64,000 nt of DNA from Sclerodactyla briareus. Its lineage: Eukaryota; Echinodermata; Holothuroidea; Dendrochirotida; Sclerodactylidae. The translations under genes and the position numbers were made by a program. Within the stretch, counting starts at the first letter, position 1. Every line of letters starts with the position of its first letter. This document shows, piece by piece, positions 23,431 through 35,095 of this stretch. A model generated the notes under the pieces. It was not told the origin of the DNA and did not search any database. It was given only the letters and a program-made list of their open reading frames with translations. The DNA lies in contig JAODTK010005801.1 of NCBI GenBank assembly GCA_026419785.1, positions 1 to 64,000 on the forward strand, written 5' to 3'.

Positions 23431-26400
23431 AAACTGGACTCCACCCAGGTACCATTGAACACCTGGCAATAACACAAAGTCTGGGTTGGCTTGTAAGGCC
23501 AACCGATTCGCATATTGAGAATCTTGCTGAAGATCTGGTCGGAAAATTGTCACGCCCTCCTCAATAAGCCAGTTCGGAGTTACAGGTAAGAATAATGATA
23601 TGTGTCATAGGGGACTGACCGCAGTGACGTTGAACGTACACAGTGTGCAGAACGATCTGTTGAAACTCCTTGGCCAAAAATTAGAATCTTGCATCACAAA
23701 CTCACAGATTCCCCCATACATCATCAACAATTAACATTCAAAAAACCAAAAACATAGGATGAATTCGTGTCGTTTCAAAATAGTGGTGACAATTTAGAAA
23801 TAAGCCAGAAGGATCATTGCTATGCGGGCAATCTGACCCGAATATTGTCGTGCTAGTCCCAAACTGCTAGTGGTAGAGCATGTGCACTTAGAAAGACTAC
23901 GAACGGATTATCGTTTTTGAGTAATTTAGTTTAATCTTACATCACTGCATTCACAGTTTTCAAAACGACTGACCTTGGTGTTAGGTCGTGTTTGGAATGC
24001 GTGCGGGGTGGGATGAATGGTTGAATGTGGGGCTAAGTGATTATGTGATGGATACAAAAATGACATACATAGTGTTCATGGGTTCAGTTTCTCTGGTTTG
24101 ATTGGACGCTGGATAATTTCACATAATAAACAATCAAACCGCTGGTTGTTTCACCAGAGAGCAGCAATTTGTTCCAAACTACTGTGAGGTGAGAGGGGGG
24201 GTCTTACCCATTTTCCCAAGGTTACTGTAGGAATGTACCAACCAAATGAAATAGCTGGGACTCTTCACGTTTTCACCCAAAGAGGATTTGATAACATTGG
24301 AAGACTGTGATGGTGTATTGGTGAATGTAAGTTATCTTATCTTTGAGCTGAGTCTGACACCACACTGAGTCATGACTTGAGGAGTTTCAATCCAAAGATT
24401 TTCAATTTCACTCCTAGACAACCGCATCATGGTTGACAATCAGAATATAGATATATATCTGAGTACAGTACTTAGATACGCATTTACCACCCTAGTGTCG
24501 AAAGCACTTTAGAGATATTACCCTGATCATAGGAACTAGTACGCACTCCAACAATCCAGAAAGCATGTGGCAGCGCTAACACCGCCTCACAGGGTGGAGA
24601 GGGGCATAGAGTGGAGTGCCTGGCATGAGGCACCCACAGGAAAAGTTTGATAGGGATGTGGAGCGATCCAATCTCGAGCTAATCCGAATGCTGCTCAGCT
24701 ATTTAAACTACATTTGAGAAGGTTTAATAACACAGGACTGTTATCATGGCAGGAGCAGGCTATAATAGCCTGGTGCCAGGGAACAGCCCAAAAAAGTTGG
24801 ACCAATGTTAGGAGGTTAGTGTCAGGACGACCACTTTCAGGGTAAATGTCCACCAAATTGTTCAAAATGAGTCTTTTTCATGCCAAAAATTCATTCCTGC
24901 CTCAACTGTTATGTAATGCTATGTAGTAAAGTTCCTAGCCAGTCCTCATCTTTTGAGTGCATCCCGCTTGATGACTCTAAAGCCGAGTCATATCGTAATA
25001 CAACCATATCAAAGTCTACATCTAGAATGCCTCAACCAGTCAAACTGGTCAAGGCTTTGGGGAACAAACAGCTAGCTCGGGGAGTTTTCCAGCAGGTTCC
25101 AACCATCCCTCGGATCATTCAAGGCAGCCGATCAGATTCTAATGGCGTTCCTGGATCGGAATCCGGTGTGAGGGACGGGTGTGTTATCGGTTATGGAGAT
25201 GATGTCCAGCCCGCCATCTGCAGCCCTTTGATGGACGACTGGGGAGGAAGCAAAGTGGAAGAATCATGTTAACATGTTGTACAGTACATGCATTAACAAA
25301 TCGCGAGCAATGGCCGGCAGTCAAAATCAAAAGTTCAGGGACAAAGGGATATGATCAATACATAAAACTATATTAGATAAGCAAAATGTATCTAAAACAT
25401 GCTGGACCTCTGCCCTGCAAAATGGATGTTTTTGCCCTTTTCTCACTTATGGCAATTTTTTTTTTTTCCCCGGGACTGATTGGGCATCCCTTGAGTTTAC
25501 GCAGCCCACCTTGCTGCAGCAGCTGTTTCTGGGCTACATCTTAGATTCTACCAAGATCAATATGGTTGGAACCCATATGTTGTGATCTGATCCTAGCAGA
25601 GACCAATGCTACTGAGACTGCTTTCAGGTTTTTTGCGGAGGCCTGGACCAGACATGGTCGTGGGAAGGAGAGGATAGGAGGATTGCATTTTCTTGATTCT
25701 TCACCTGGCTTTGCCCTTCAAACACTTCTCAAACACCATCTCTGCCTCTATGAACCAGGTCAGAATAGAATGTGAAACCATGACAAACCCCCTTCTACAC
25801 TGAGCCATCCCTTCACCCATCCTCCTTGACAAACAACCATGCCAGAATTCTGCGCTCTTGTACGGTATATTATAACGGTTCTGTTCCATGTCAGTCTGAG
25901 TTAAGATGCAGAGCAATCCTCTCCGAGCTGACAGGCTGGAATGAGAAGCCCAGCATGGAGGCTTCAGGGAAAGCAGGAGGTGGCTGAGTGCTAGCGGCAG
26001 TCCAGCAATTAGCTGGTATCACTCAAAATGAGAGGAAACCTCTTAAAACCACTCCAGGCTGAGGGCTTGAGGAGTGCTCCACCTGCGGTGTGGTCAGCGA
26101 AATATTCAAATCGAGCTCGATATGAGAAGCTTCTGGCCAATAACTCATTTTGCGGATGGAGGTAATTGAGCCACCTGGAAGTGGGACTGCTATGCCACTG
26201 TTTATGATTGACATGCTGGGGTATTTCTCGGTAGAGGCTAGAATATTTGTGCATTTTGGTTTTCCATGCGTTACATACTCTGTCACACGTGATACAGGTT
26301 AATGTGTGCCCCCATGACATTAGATGTAGTTCCAAGGTCAATTGTGGTTGGAATCTGAAGGGGCCTATAAACATGATAACTGCAATGCCCAACTTACTAT

Positions 26401-27580
26401 TAGAAATTCTGATCTGCAAGATGTAACACCATTTCCCGCCTCACATCTACAAACTTCTCGAACCCACTCACTGGGTTACTTGTTGCAAGCCCAAAGGGAA
26501 TGCTACCTCACTCAGACCAATCAAATGCAGGCTGTGAGAAACATTGGGATGAATTTTAAATTTTTTTTATGGTATACTTGCCAAGCAGAGAATCGATCCT
26601 GTTCAAGGTCCAGCAAGGATGCAGACCTGGATACTAGCTGTACCTATTGTCAGCTGGAATCCCTCACCAGGTAACATCGAATAAAGGCAATCCTCTCTGC
26701 CAGTACCTTAATGTGGGGTAGGGGTAATCACCCACAGACGGCAACTGGCAAACTGCAACTTGCAAACTGCAACTTGCAACACTAGCACCTCGTTGGAAAG
26801 TTCTTAGCAGGCACCTGGGGCAGTATTGAGAAGAAATGTATGGGTTCGGATAGCCAATTAGGGCTCATCAAGGAACCCTGGCTGTATTGATCATGGATAA
26901 GCACCGGGGATAGCTCCCCTTATCTTCTCGACTCCGAAAGAACAATCAGTGAACTCCAGGACCTAACCACCTTCTTCTCCGACAGACAAGACTTGTTGAA
27001 AATATCCTATAACAAACCCCAACAACCCTTGAAGGTCCACTGCATTACAGCAGGACCACAAAGTGAAGAACAAGACCTTGCCTATCACAACTGCAAGTAC
27101 AGCCACCTAGGGGAAAACCGGTGACTGCTGAATTTCGCACCTGTAATATTAGCTTGCGATCAGTAAAACACCAGTTGTAACTGTGAAACACTCTACCATC
27201 TTCCCCCCATTTTGGAATGGTTATTTGCAGAAATCACATTGCAGCAGATATCCTGGATTCGTTTGGGTCATTATCTTCTAGAACACAAATGTGCTGGTTT
27301 TGTAGGCCGCTATCAGGCTGCAGTAAAGAGATACACAATTCGTAGTACTTAACTATCGGGTAAACTGCACAATACAGGAAACACACGTTAGAGACGAATG
27401 CATGATCAACTAGACGTCGCCTAAACTGCCAACATGTATAACCCCATGTGTTTCAGGACCATTGAAAGTCCACACCCATCAATTAGTTGTGTGTAAATCC
27501 GACAAACTTAGTTTTGTTCTGTAAATTTGACCTCCGGTGACCTTGAAATCATGGCCATGCTTTTTCGGAATATCTAAGTG
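23431..27580. other. Unassigned sequence; one unassigned 130-residue open frame
   Basis: No gene is recognised. A plus-strand frame at 24880-25272 encodes 130 residues of mixed, non-repetitive composition containing MPQPVKLVKALGNKQLARG. I cannot assign it to a family. Simple expectation gives about ten frames of this length by chance in a window this size, so it is not annotated as a gene. Confidence 0.4.
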
Positions 27581-27589
27581 TCCCATACG

Positions 27590-27790
27590 CACTAAGTTTT
27601 GTGTAAATTCAGACAAACTTCATTTTGTGGCACAAAACCTTGCAAAATAGAGGGCAGCAGTCATGGCACAAAGCCCACTCTCAAATTCAGATTTAACTAG
27701 GGCTGACATGTGTGCCAAGTTTCAGGTGAACCGGATGAAGCGTTGAGGACTTATTGGGCTAACACAAATCTTCCGGCGGCTAACGCGGAG
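27590..27790. repeat. Diverged repeat, member 1 of a close direct pair
   Basis: TTTTGTGTAAATTCAGACAA, AGAGGGCAGCAGTCATG, GGGCTGACATGTGTGCCAAG, TTTCAGGTGAACCGGATGAA and TTCCGGCGGCTAACGCGG run in this order. The partner starts about 410 bases downstream. Confidence 0.65.
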
Positions 27791-27999
27791 GATGCGGACG
27801 CCGACACAGCGGTTACGGCGCAGGCAAAACGTAATACCCCGAAGTGGGGTTATAAATATGCCCCAAATATTACTTTGAGAAATCATTAGTCTATGAGAAT
27901 GGATGCTGTGGTAGGTTTGGTAGTAGTGTTGATAGTTTACTTTTGTAAGAGGAAAGACCAACTTCTGACCCCACCCACCAATTTTGTTTAAATTAAGTG

Positions 28000-28180
28000 A
28001 ACTCATTATTTTGGTGTAAACCTACAAAACAGAGGGCAGCAGACATGCGTGATGCCCAGTCCTGAGCTCATTTGAAGATTTCACCAGGGCGGACATGTGT
28101 ATCAAGTTTCAGATCAATCGGACAAAGCGTTGGAAAATATTGTGCTAACGTGTGAGTTTCCGGTGGCGGCGGCTAAACAC
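28000..28180. repeat. Diverged repeat, member 2 of the close direct pair
   Basis: TTTGGTGTAAACCTACAAAA, AGAGGGCAGCAGACATG, GGGCGGACATGTGTATCAAG, TTTCAGATCAATCGGACAAA and TTCCGGTGGCGGCGGCTAA parallel 27590-27790. Wording of this type (fall of a substrate-like phrase, TTTCAGATCAATCGGAC) is common in diverged invertebrate intergenic repeats. Confidence 0.65.
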
Positions 28181-28239
28181 CCAAAACCATAATATCTCCA
28201 TAAACTACTCGAGTCCTGGGGCTATAAAGAAATGGTAGT

Positions 28240-28390
28240 GAGGTTGATGTACTAGTGAGTCATCTTTGAGGAGTTGTAAGTTACTGAGAGGTGTAGTAAC
28301 AGAGGGTTGTATGACCCACCTTCGAAAGTGACTCATTTTGTCCGGGGTAAAGGGGTGCGCGTCATACAATTGACAGAATAGGTGCATGAT
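28240..28390. repeat. Diverged dispersed repeat, member 1 of three
   Basis: GTGAGTCAT, TGTATGACCCACCTTCG, GTGACTCATTTTGTCCGGGG and GCGTCATACAATTGACAG. Related blocks in the same orientation lie at 34850-35095 and 52610-52775. Confidence 0.45.
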
Positions 28391-28644
28391 ATCAGAAGGT
28401 GGGGTCTGGACCTATAAACCTAGTCTTTCCTTCACAACAACATTACCCCTCATACAGTTGACCCTACAGAAAGATCTGCTCCAGAGCCAGCACATCCCCT
28501 CAACATCCCCATTAACATAAAATTCATAAGGATAATGTCAAATCATACAGCTACTCCCTCTCATCACTTCAGAAACATTAGATTACCATTGAAATAGGAC
28601 CAGGAGTTGCGGGAAAGTTTCTCATTAAAGACTCAGTGGTGACC

Positions 28645-28817
28645 ATTATTAATAATATCCTGTTCTTATATAACGATTGTCCACTGCCCAGTCAAGGACA
28701 GGCTCAAAGCGCTTCACAGAGATTGACCCTATTTTTTTTCATTAGGGGGACTTGTACACCCATGATATATAGCAGCACATCTGTTTGTTTCTCTCCCGAC
28801 GCACCATTCCAATACTC
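28645..28817 (-). mobile_element. Partial copy of the same SINE family (body end plus 3' tail)
   Basis: Read on the minus strand this segment begins with TATTGGAATGGTGCGTCGGG and continues through a GTGCTGCTATATATC-like stretch. It then reaches GTGAAGCGCTTTGAGC and the tail TTATATAAGAACAGG, ending in TATTATTAATAAT. Each landmark has a counterpart in order at 17120-17300 on the plus strand. The tRNA-like head is not seen beyond 28817, so this copy is 5'-truncated. Confidence 0.55.
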
Positions 28818-28819
28818 TG

Positions 28820-29870
28820 TGTTCATTTGTGTTCAATACAATGTGTTCATTTTGTTTGTACCCTATCAGAATGTTCCTCTACATTATATTTGTGTCTGCT
28901 CCTAGTCTCTGGATTTCCCCCAGCTCCAGAAGATATTCAAGTTCAAATCATTCTTTGTTACTTCCAAGAAGGTCCTTAGGACACACTCAGTACATGAGTT
29001 TCATTTACCAAGTAATAAAATCCCCCCCCCACTGAAACAGGTTACTCTTTTGTGTGTATGAATCAAATGTATTATTACCATGCTATGTGCCAAAAAGTGA
29101 ATGAACATCAGAACATTGTGACACTAGTAAAATGGTAATCTAACAGACTGAGGGGGGGGGGGGGGGGGTGGGTTTGGGGGTGCCTTCCACATCTTTGCAT
29201 TCAGGGTGTCTCCGCCGGGGAAGTGCTCAGATATGACAACACAGAATGTGAGACGTCAGTCACAGAACAGATGTCACGGTGCCCCTTTAACAGGAATACC
29301 AAAGGCAGCCTGCCAGGACTGGTCAATTATTTGTATTATGATCAGATTAGAGGAAACAAAGAGCTGATCTCCAGGTGACTGTTCGCCTGGATTAGGGGAG
29401 CTAGCTAGCTAGGTGATAAACCTTTATGGAACAGAATAATATTTCATATTTCCCTTTGGAAGTGTCCCCTCTCTCTCCCTGGCATGACAAAGAGATCCCT
29501 CTGGTATCTATCTGCTAGTCTCCAGGCGGTGGCGTGTTTTGGTGGAGAGACAGATGGCAGTATGAAGAAACGAACCAACAACGGTGATGTTGTCACCGTT
29601 GTTATGGTGCTGAGGTCCTCAAAGGAGAACTATTAAACATTGTAGGACGGAAATGTATGGAGATTAACCCTGAAGAGCCCTTCCTCCTTGTAGTTTTAAC
29701 CCCCCCCCCCCCCCTAAAAAAAATCCTAAAAATACAGCCAATACTCATTCATGAACAAGAAGAAGGGCTGTGCTTTCCAATTTTGTATACCCCAATGGTA
29801 TTTTCATTTGTTAATTGAAGTATGTTCAGCCTTTGCAATATTTCACATATAAAAAAGTATCATGATATTG
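28820..29870. other. Unassigned sequence with poly-G/C runs and one perfect hairpin
   Basis: Poly-G at 29152-29168 and poly-C at 29700-29715. A perfect 11-bp hairpin lies at 29577-29603. No gene is recognised. Confidence 0.45.
29577..29603. other. Perfect 11-bp inverted repeat with a 5-base loop
   Basis: AACAACGGTGA (29577-29587) and TCACCGTTGTT (29593-29603) are exact reverse complements around TGTTG. There is no T-run directly after it, and no coding sequence is recognised nearby. Confidence 0.8.
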
Positions 29871-29874
29871 AAAT

Positions 29875-30150
29875 GAATGCCATCGTTAATACCTCATTTA
29901 AAAGAACTTCACTCGAAATTACAGCACTCAGTTCGCGAATTTGCGAAAAATCCGGCCGGTCGTAACAAAATATATTTGTGTTGCCACATGGACCTATTCA
30001 CGAAATAACTTGTTTCACAAAAAAAATTCCAATGTAGTTTTTACACAGTTAAACAATAAATTAATACAGATATGGGTAGCTTTCATGCTTGAAAGGAGGA
30101 CAAGAAATAAATGCTGAATGGAACTTTCAGTTTTCAAAGTATCCCTCCTC
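29875..30150. repeat. Diverged dispersed repeat, member 2 (partner at 23085-23430)
   Basis: AAGAACTTCACTC, AATTACAGCACTCA, GTCGTAACAAAATATATTTG, GCCACATGGACCTATTCACG, ATATGGGTAGCTTTCATGCT and GAAAGGAGGACAAGAAATAA align in order with 23085-23430. The partner is about 6.8 kb upstream. Confidence 0.65.
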
Positions 30151-30270
30151 AGAAGACCTGTAACCTTGTAGTTCACATGCCTGATGCTACTGTACCTTAA
30201 TGGGCAGTTTACAGATCAAGATGTGGATCTGCATATGAGAAACAGTGGTTTGATGTAGGAACACAGCCAG

Positions 30271-30440
30271 GGTAAGAGGGAAGGGGGTAAGAGGAAAGGG
30301 GGTAAGAAGAAAGGGGTAAGAGGAAATGGGGTAAGAGGGAAGAGGGTAAGAGGGTAGGGGTAAGGGGTAAGGGGGGAGGGAAAGGGGGTCAGAGGGAAGG
30401 GGAGTAAGAGGGAAGGGGGCAAGAGGGAAAGGGGTGGGAG
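30271..30440. repeat. G-rich minisatellite (GGGGTAAGAGGAAA type)
   Basis: Units of about 14 bases such as GGGGGTAAGAGGAAA and GGGGTAAGAGGGAAG repeat for about 170 bases with small length changes. The minus-strand Pro/Leu/Phe-rich frame is repeat-derived. Confidence 0.85.
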
Positions 30441-30699
30441 AAGGTTAGTGAGAGCGACTGCCTACCCCTTTCAGTGACTCGTAGCTTCATTATCACATCA
30501 GTTACTTTTAGTAGAATAATTAGGGTTTTGAAAGAGTTACCCAGTTACTCCAATTAAAATGCCTGAGGTGCAACGAATGGCATGCACATTGATGAGGACA
30601 ATTCCCTCCCTTCCGAATAACAAGGTGACACCATGACACACAACAGATGAAACAAGGAGCACCTTTATGTAGAGGTCGCTGGGGTCACAACACTATTAT

Positions 30700-30770
30700 A
30701 TCTATCAAACTCGCAAAACTCAGATTTGCAATCTGTGGAGCTCTACTGACTGAGCTAATGCCGATATATT
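30700..30770 (-). mobile_element. tRNA-derived SINE head remnant
   Basis: On the minus strand TTAGCTCAGTCAGTAGAGC is a near-perfect tRNA D-arm/A box. It is followed by a stem-loop with CAGATTGCAAATCTG and a B-box-like GCGAGTTTGATAG. It is too degenerate for a working tRNA. A similar head lies 230 bases downstream on the same strand. Confidence 0.45.
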
Positions 30771-30939
30771 TGAAAAATATGAAACTTGCTGAACATTGCA
30801 CTGATTGCATGAAAATCTCCAACTCTTAAAAAAATTCCTCAATGGGGAGGGATCAGCTTTGGGCGCCATATTCCCTCAGGTCCCAAAATATCACCTGGGT
30901 GGGGTGGGGCAACAGAGACTGATGACCTTGCCTGAGGAC

Positions 30940-30998
30940 ACACTGGAAAACTCACAACCATTCGATCTGCAGATCAGAGCTCTACTGACTTAGGCTAG
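30940..30998 (-). mobile_element. tRNA-derived SINE head remnant, second of a pair
   Basis: Minus-strand AGCCTAAGTCAGTAGAGCTC, then CTGCAGATCGAATGG and GTTGTGAGTTTTCC in the B-box position. CCTCAGGCAAGGTC follows beyond, resembling the body of a SINE rather than a tRNA 3' end. Confidence 0.45.
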
Positions 30999-30999
30999 G

Positions 31000-33900
31000 A
31001 TTCCATAGATGCGTATGCCGGTCCTCTAAAATGTGAAAAATCACGAATTCTGGAAGCTGAGATGGGGCCAGTGTCTGAATGTGCCCAATTCAGTTGGCGA
31101 AGACGGATATCGATCCCACAGAGATCTTTCTAATTCTTGTCAAATTAAAGCAACCAACACCGTATCAGCAAAAAAAAGCATATATACCAATGTATGTATG
31201 TATGTATGTAGTATATACAAAGCGTATCACCTTTAATTAATTTCTATGGAATATCTTCCTCAAAACACCATTAAAAGACAAAATGCATGGGCTGGTGCAT
31301 TTTTATGGTATTGTCACATGACCCATAGATCTGTTCTCTGCTGAAACAAACGGGGTTTCATATATGAGATTTTCACATCTATCCCGGATACGCAAATTGC
31401 AACAGTGGAATCCCCCCCCCCCGACTTCCGACTAAGTTCAAATCCAATCCTCCATAGAAGGATGATAGTTGATACGAGCTACACATACAAAATGTTGTAC
31501 TGAAGCGAAAGGTCAATTAACGCTCTAAATTTTGTTAGATTGACGGTTCCCCTAGGGGGGAGGGAACTGACCGGTACCCAATGTCATTAACGGGTGTAAT
31601 TGGTAAGGACCGACAATGATTGCACACTGAGGGACCCTGATTGGGGGGGAACGTACAGCAGGGAGAAAACCCACCTAACACCTACAGTGGTTACGATCAG
31701 CATTTGGAATAGTGTGAACATTTTGGTTTGTAGCAATCAGGTAGGAATTGTGGTTGCAGAAAATCTTGATCCTTTGAGGAGCACTTCGGAGTGCGACACC
31801 AGCTATTTCGAACGCCGCTACTGATATACCCCAATCGATAGATCAAAGAAATGAGCCACACTTATGCGTCAAAATTCAGTCGGTTTTGTGAGTAATTGCA
31901 ACATTCTTACCATCATCTAAAGGGGGATCTTGAGTCCCACAGTTGAAAACCAGGAGCCCGGCTTAACTGGCCTTGACCAAAGGTACCTAACTGGGACAAC
32001 ATTGATGAATTGCCCAAGCTCTAAATCCTAGCCTATAACCGAACTCAAGAACTCAAAAACAGGTAAACAATATTTATAGACTAGTTAGAGATGACAAATG
32101 CTCCAGCGGCAGGGGGTCCCACAATCACAAGCCTCGATTGAATCAGGATGCATTTTCAGGAACAGCTAGGGTACTTGAGAAGGAATTGAACCTTGTATAT
32201 AACCAATTTTGAAGTAAAGATTCTATGCCCTAGTATCCTGAATCAAATCAATGAGTTGTGCCTCTCTCATTTTTTTTTTACAATGCCCCCCCCCCAAAAA
32301 AAAAAGACAGATTGATTTAGAGTAAGACAGCATTGCCTGCCGTATCAAGACAAATAGTCTCGTACAGCATTCTTATCTCTCAAACAAAGTATTTTCCTTA
32401 GTGAGCAAAGATCATTTGAGCACCCTATCTGAGGGGGACAGGCAGGTAGCACAATTGTCATGGGGAGGATGGTGTGCGTTGAATATGATTGATTCAGTGA
32501 GATCTTGGTGGGGGAAAAAACCCTTTCTAAAGACAATACTGTTAATGTTTGAAACCTGGAAGGCATGGCAATGAAATGGTTTCAAATCAGCAGACATACT
32601 CATTTTTGGGGAAAATGTCGTCCAGCCCACCTCATCATAGGATCCTCACGTTTTGTCTGTTAATATTGCTAATGAGCTCAAGCGATATAGAACATAACCG
32701 AATAGGCCAGGTACAGTACCTGAATTAGTGACTCCTGTGCCCAAAAACCAATCAGATCATGTTCACCCCCAACCCATTTACACATAAGGATTCATTAAAA
32801 TCCCATTCCCTACACGATGTCTTCAATTCTTCTCTTTGCAATTAAAGATGAATAGTGCAAGCTTCAAACTAGATAGAAGAGGAATAGGGACAAGTTCAGA
32901 CAACCTTTTACAGGAAGAACGTCATCCTATCCGGAGCCAAATTTGTAGCATAGCAACAAGGAACATCTGACGTCATTATCAGGTCGGGCATAATGGTGGG
33001 GGGGGGGGGGAGAAGACGGGAGAAGAGAAGAATCAAAGCGGCACTGGGCCAAAGTATCCCGCTCTGTGATTGCACACACCAGGCGGGGTCTTTGTTCATC
33101 TTAGATGCAAGCAGATATGATCCAGCAAAGGCCAGGCTACGACAAACAAAACGACAGCTGGCCCGACCTCCCAACAAAGGCTGATAGCATTTTGTTGGAG
33201 ATAGACTTCTTCATGAAAACACACCCTCCTACAAGGGACAAACAGTCTGACCCTCTCGCTATGGAGGCAGGCATGGCTTATTTGGGTACTAAGTCTACAG
33301 CACAGTTTAAAGGGACATGCCAAGTTTTTGGGTAAGCTACTTAGTTCTAATTTTCCAGTGAGGCAGAAACAATCCAAAATCTTTCATTTTCAAGTCATTC
33401 CTCACATGGATCAGGCTTCTAGCCTGACTGTGAGTATTTATCCACACACTTTTGACAGCACTTTTTTTTCATCTGCTGTGATATTTCTTGGAATGTTTAT
33501 TTATCAACCGGATATTTGTACCACAGCAAACATTGCACAGTACTCCAGCAGGGGTCCAAAGGAGGCCCTCCACTTTATAGTCATATTCTTACCTTTATTG
33601 AATCACAGCTATTGGAACTTTGCAGCCATGGGGTATTTCCACCAGTTGACAGAGAAATCCCTCTTTCAAGTTGAACAATGTTATCATCAGTGCGCTTGTC
33701 AATTTTTTCTTCTGTCGATTTTTAGCAATACTTGCCGCGCCGAGGAGACAATCTATTTGAGGCCTCATAAGGTGCTGGAAAAAGGGCAACCAGGGGTAGT
33801 GTTAACACCTACAATGAACTGTACAATTATATGTATCTGAATACGTTTCTTCAGCTCATATTTGTTGATAATGTATTCATTCTAATCGAAGCTCATGCCC

Positions 33901-34840
33901 TAAGAAAAGACTGTAGTGCATCTATAGAATCACAGAGAAAATTGGAGGAAAGGTCTGAAATTTATTAAAATTTCGATTTCCCTTGTGATGTTGATATGAT
34001 AACAATCAGGTCATCATTTCATTAACTTGGGTGTTCTTTCATTTGTTTGCTCCGAACCATTTTGTTCGTTCAACATGTACAATGCATCACAAACATATAC
34101 CTACCATTTCATATGCATGGTAGTTTCGAAAACCGATATTCTGATGAACGCATACCTGGTTGTCGCGCAGTGTGCCTCGCGAATACAAGTGCATAAAGTA
34201 TGCAAATCCAACTATGTACTGCAAGTATATTCCACACAGCCTACAGCGTCGTTGTAATTATTTTCTCCCACGAATCTTCCTGGCCTTGAAAAGTGATTCG
34301 AATGGGGAATTCTTCACCTCCAAGAATTCAGAATTTGAGGAGAGATACCTCCTGTGGGGGGTCCTATTCTAGTCCTATCATATCACATCCTGGAGTGCTA
34401 TGAACCATCATTGCTCCAAATGGGATTAATGCATTTACTCATTCTAAGATAGCTGCATCAAGTACAGTATGAATTTGAGTTTGTTCTGTTAGCCCCTTAA
34501 TAGGGAACTAATAAGCTAATGTATATGGAGGTAATCCTATAGGGAAGAAGGAGATCAACATAACAGCAGAGACCCCCCCCCCCCCCCCAATATTAAAAGA
34601 CACATTTATTCACAAAGTAACTGGGGTTATTACCTCCCCCCCCAAAAAAAAATATATATATATACTTGTAGCTTCAATGCTCCATAGATGGTGTATAGAG
34701 GCATGACAGAACCCAGGGAAATGTTCGAATAGTCAATTGTTATGATGAATGCTAGCTGAGTAATGCATAGAAAATATGGAAAACAAACATACATTAGAAA
34801 AAATAAAATGCATGGTGCACCCCCGATGCACTGAGCATGG
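31000..34840. other. Unassigned sequence
   Basis: A short (ATGT)n run lies at about 31190-31210 and an (AT)n run at about 34650-34663. Poly-C or poly-G tracts occur near 31412, 32287, 33000 and 34566. The 170-residue frame at 33328-33840 has no recognisable motif. No gene is supported. Confidence 0.45.
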
Positions 34841-34849
34841 TCAGTCAAG

Positions 34850-35095
34850 GTGGGTCATTGTCAAATCCATGGTGACTCATACGTACATCATAGTCCCTAC
34901 ATGGTAAGTCACAAAGCTGACTCTGGTGTGTGTCATTCACTTGGATTACGTGAGTGAGTCATGGTGATGGAATTGTGAGTTCATACAAGTGACTGAGAGG
35001 ATATGCCAATTAAACAAGAATTGCACGACCCACTTGTCAATGGCTATAAACCATGTCCTCGGAGTATAGGGAGTGCATCATAAAATTGACCAGTG
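34850..35095. repeat. Diverged dispersed repeat, member 2 of three
   Basis: GTGAGTGAGTCATGGTGATG, TGCACGACCCACTTGTCAAT, TGTCCTCGGAGTATAGGGAG and GCATCATAAAATTGACCAG parallel the 28.2 kb copy, with several GTGACTCA-type words between. Confidence 0.45.

Noticed and set aside
25173-25220. YGDD within the 130-codon frame at 24880, which could suggest a reverse transcriptase catalytic motif
   Set aside because: No surrounding reverse-transcriptase motifs are present; a four-residue match alone is not evidence.
33328-33840. 170-codon plus-strand frame with hydrophobic stretches
   Set aside because: Hydrophobic residues come from T-rich sequence; no signal peptide, domain or splice evidence.
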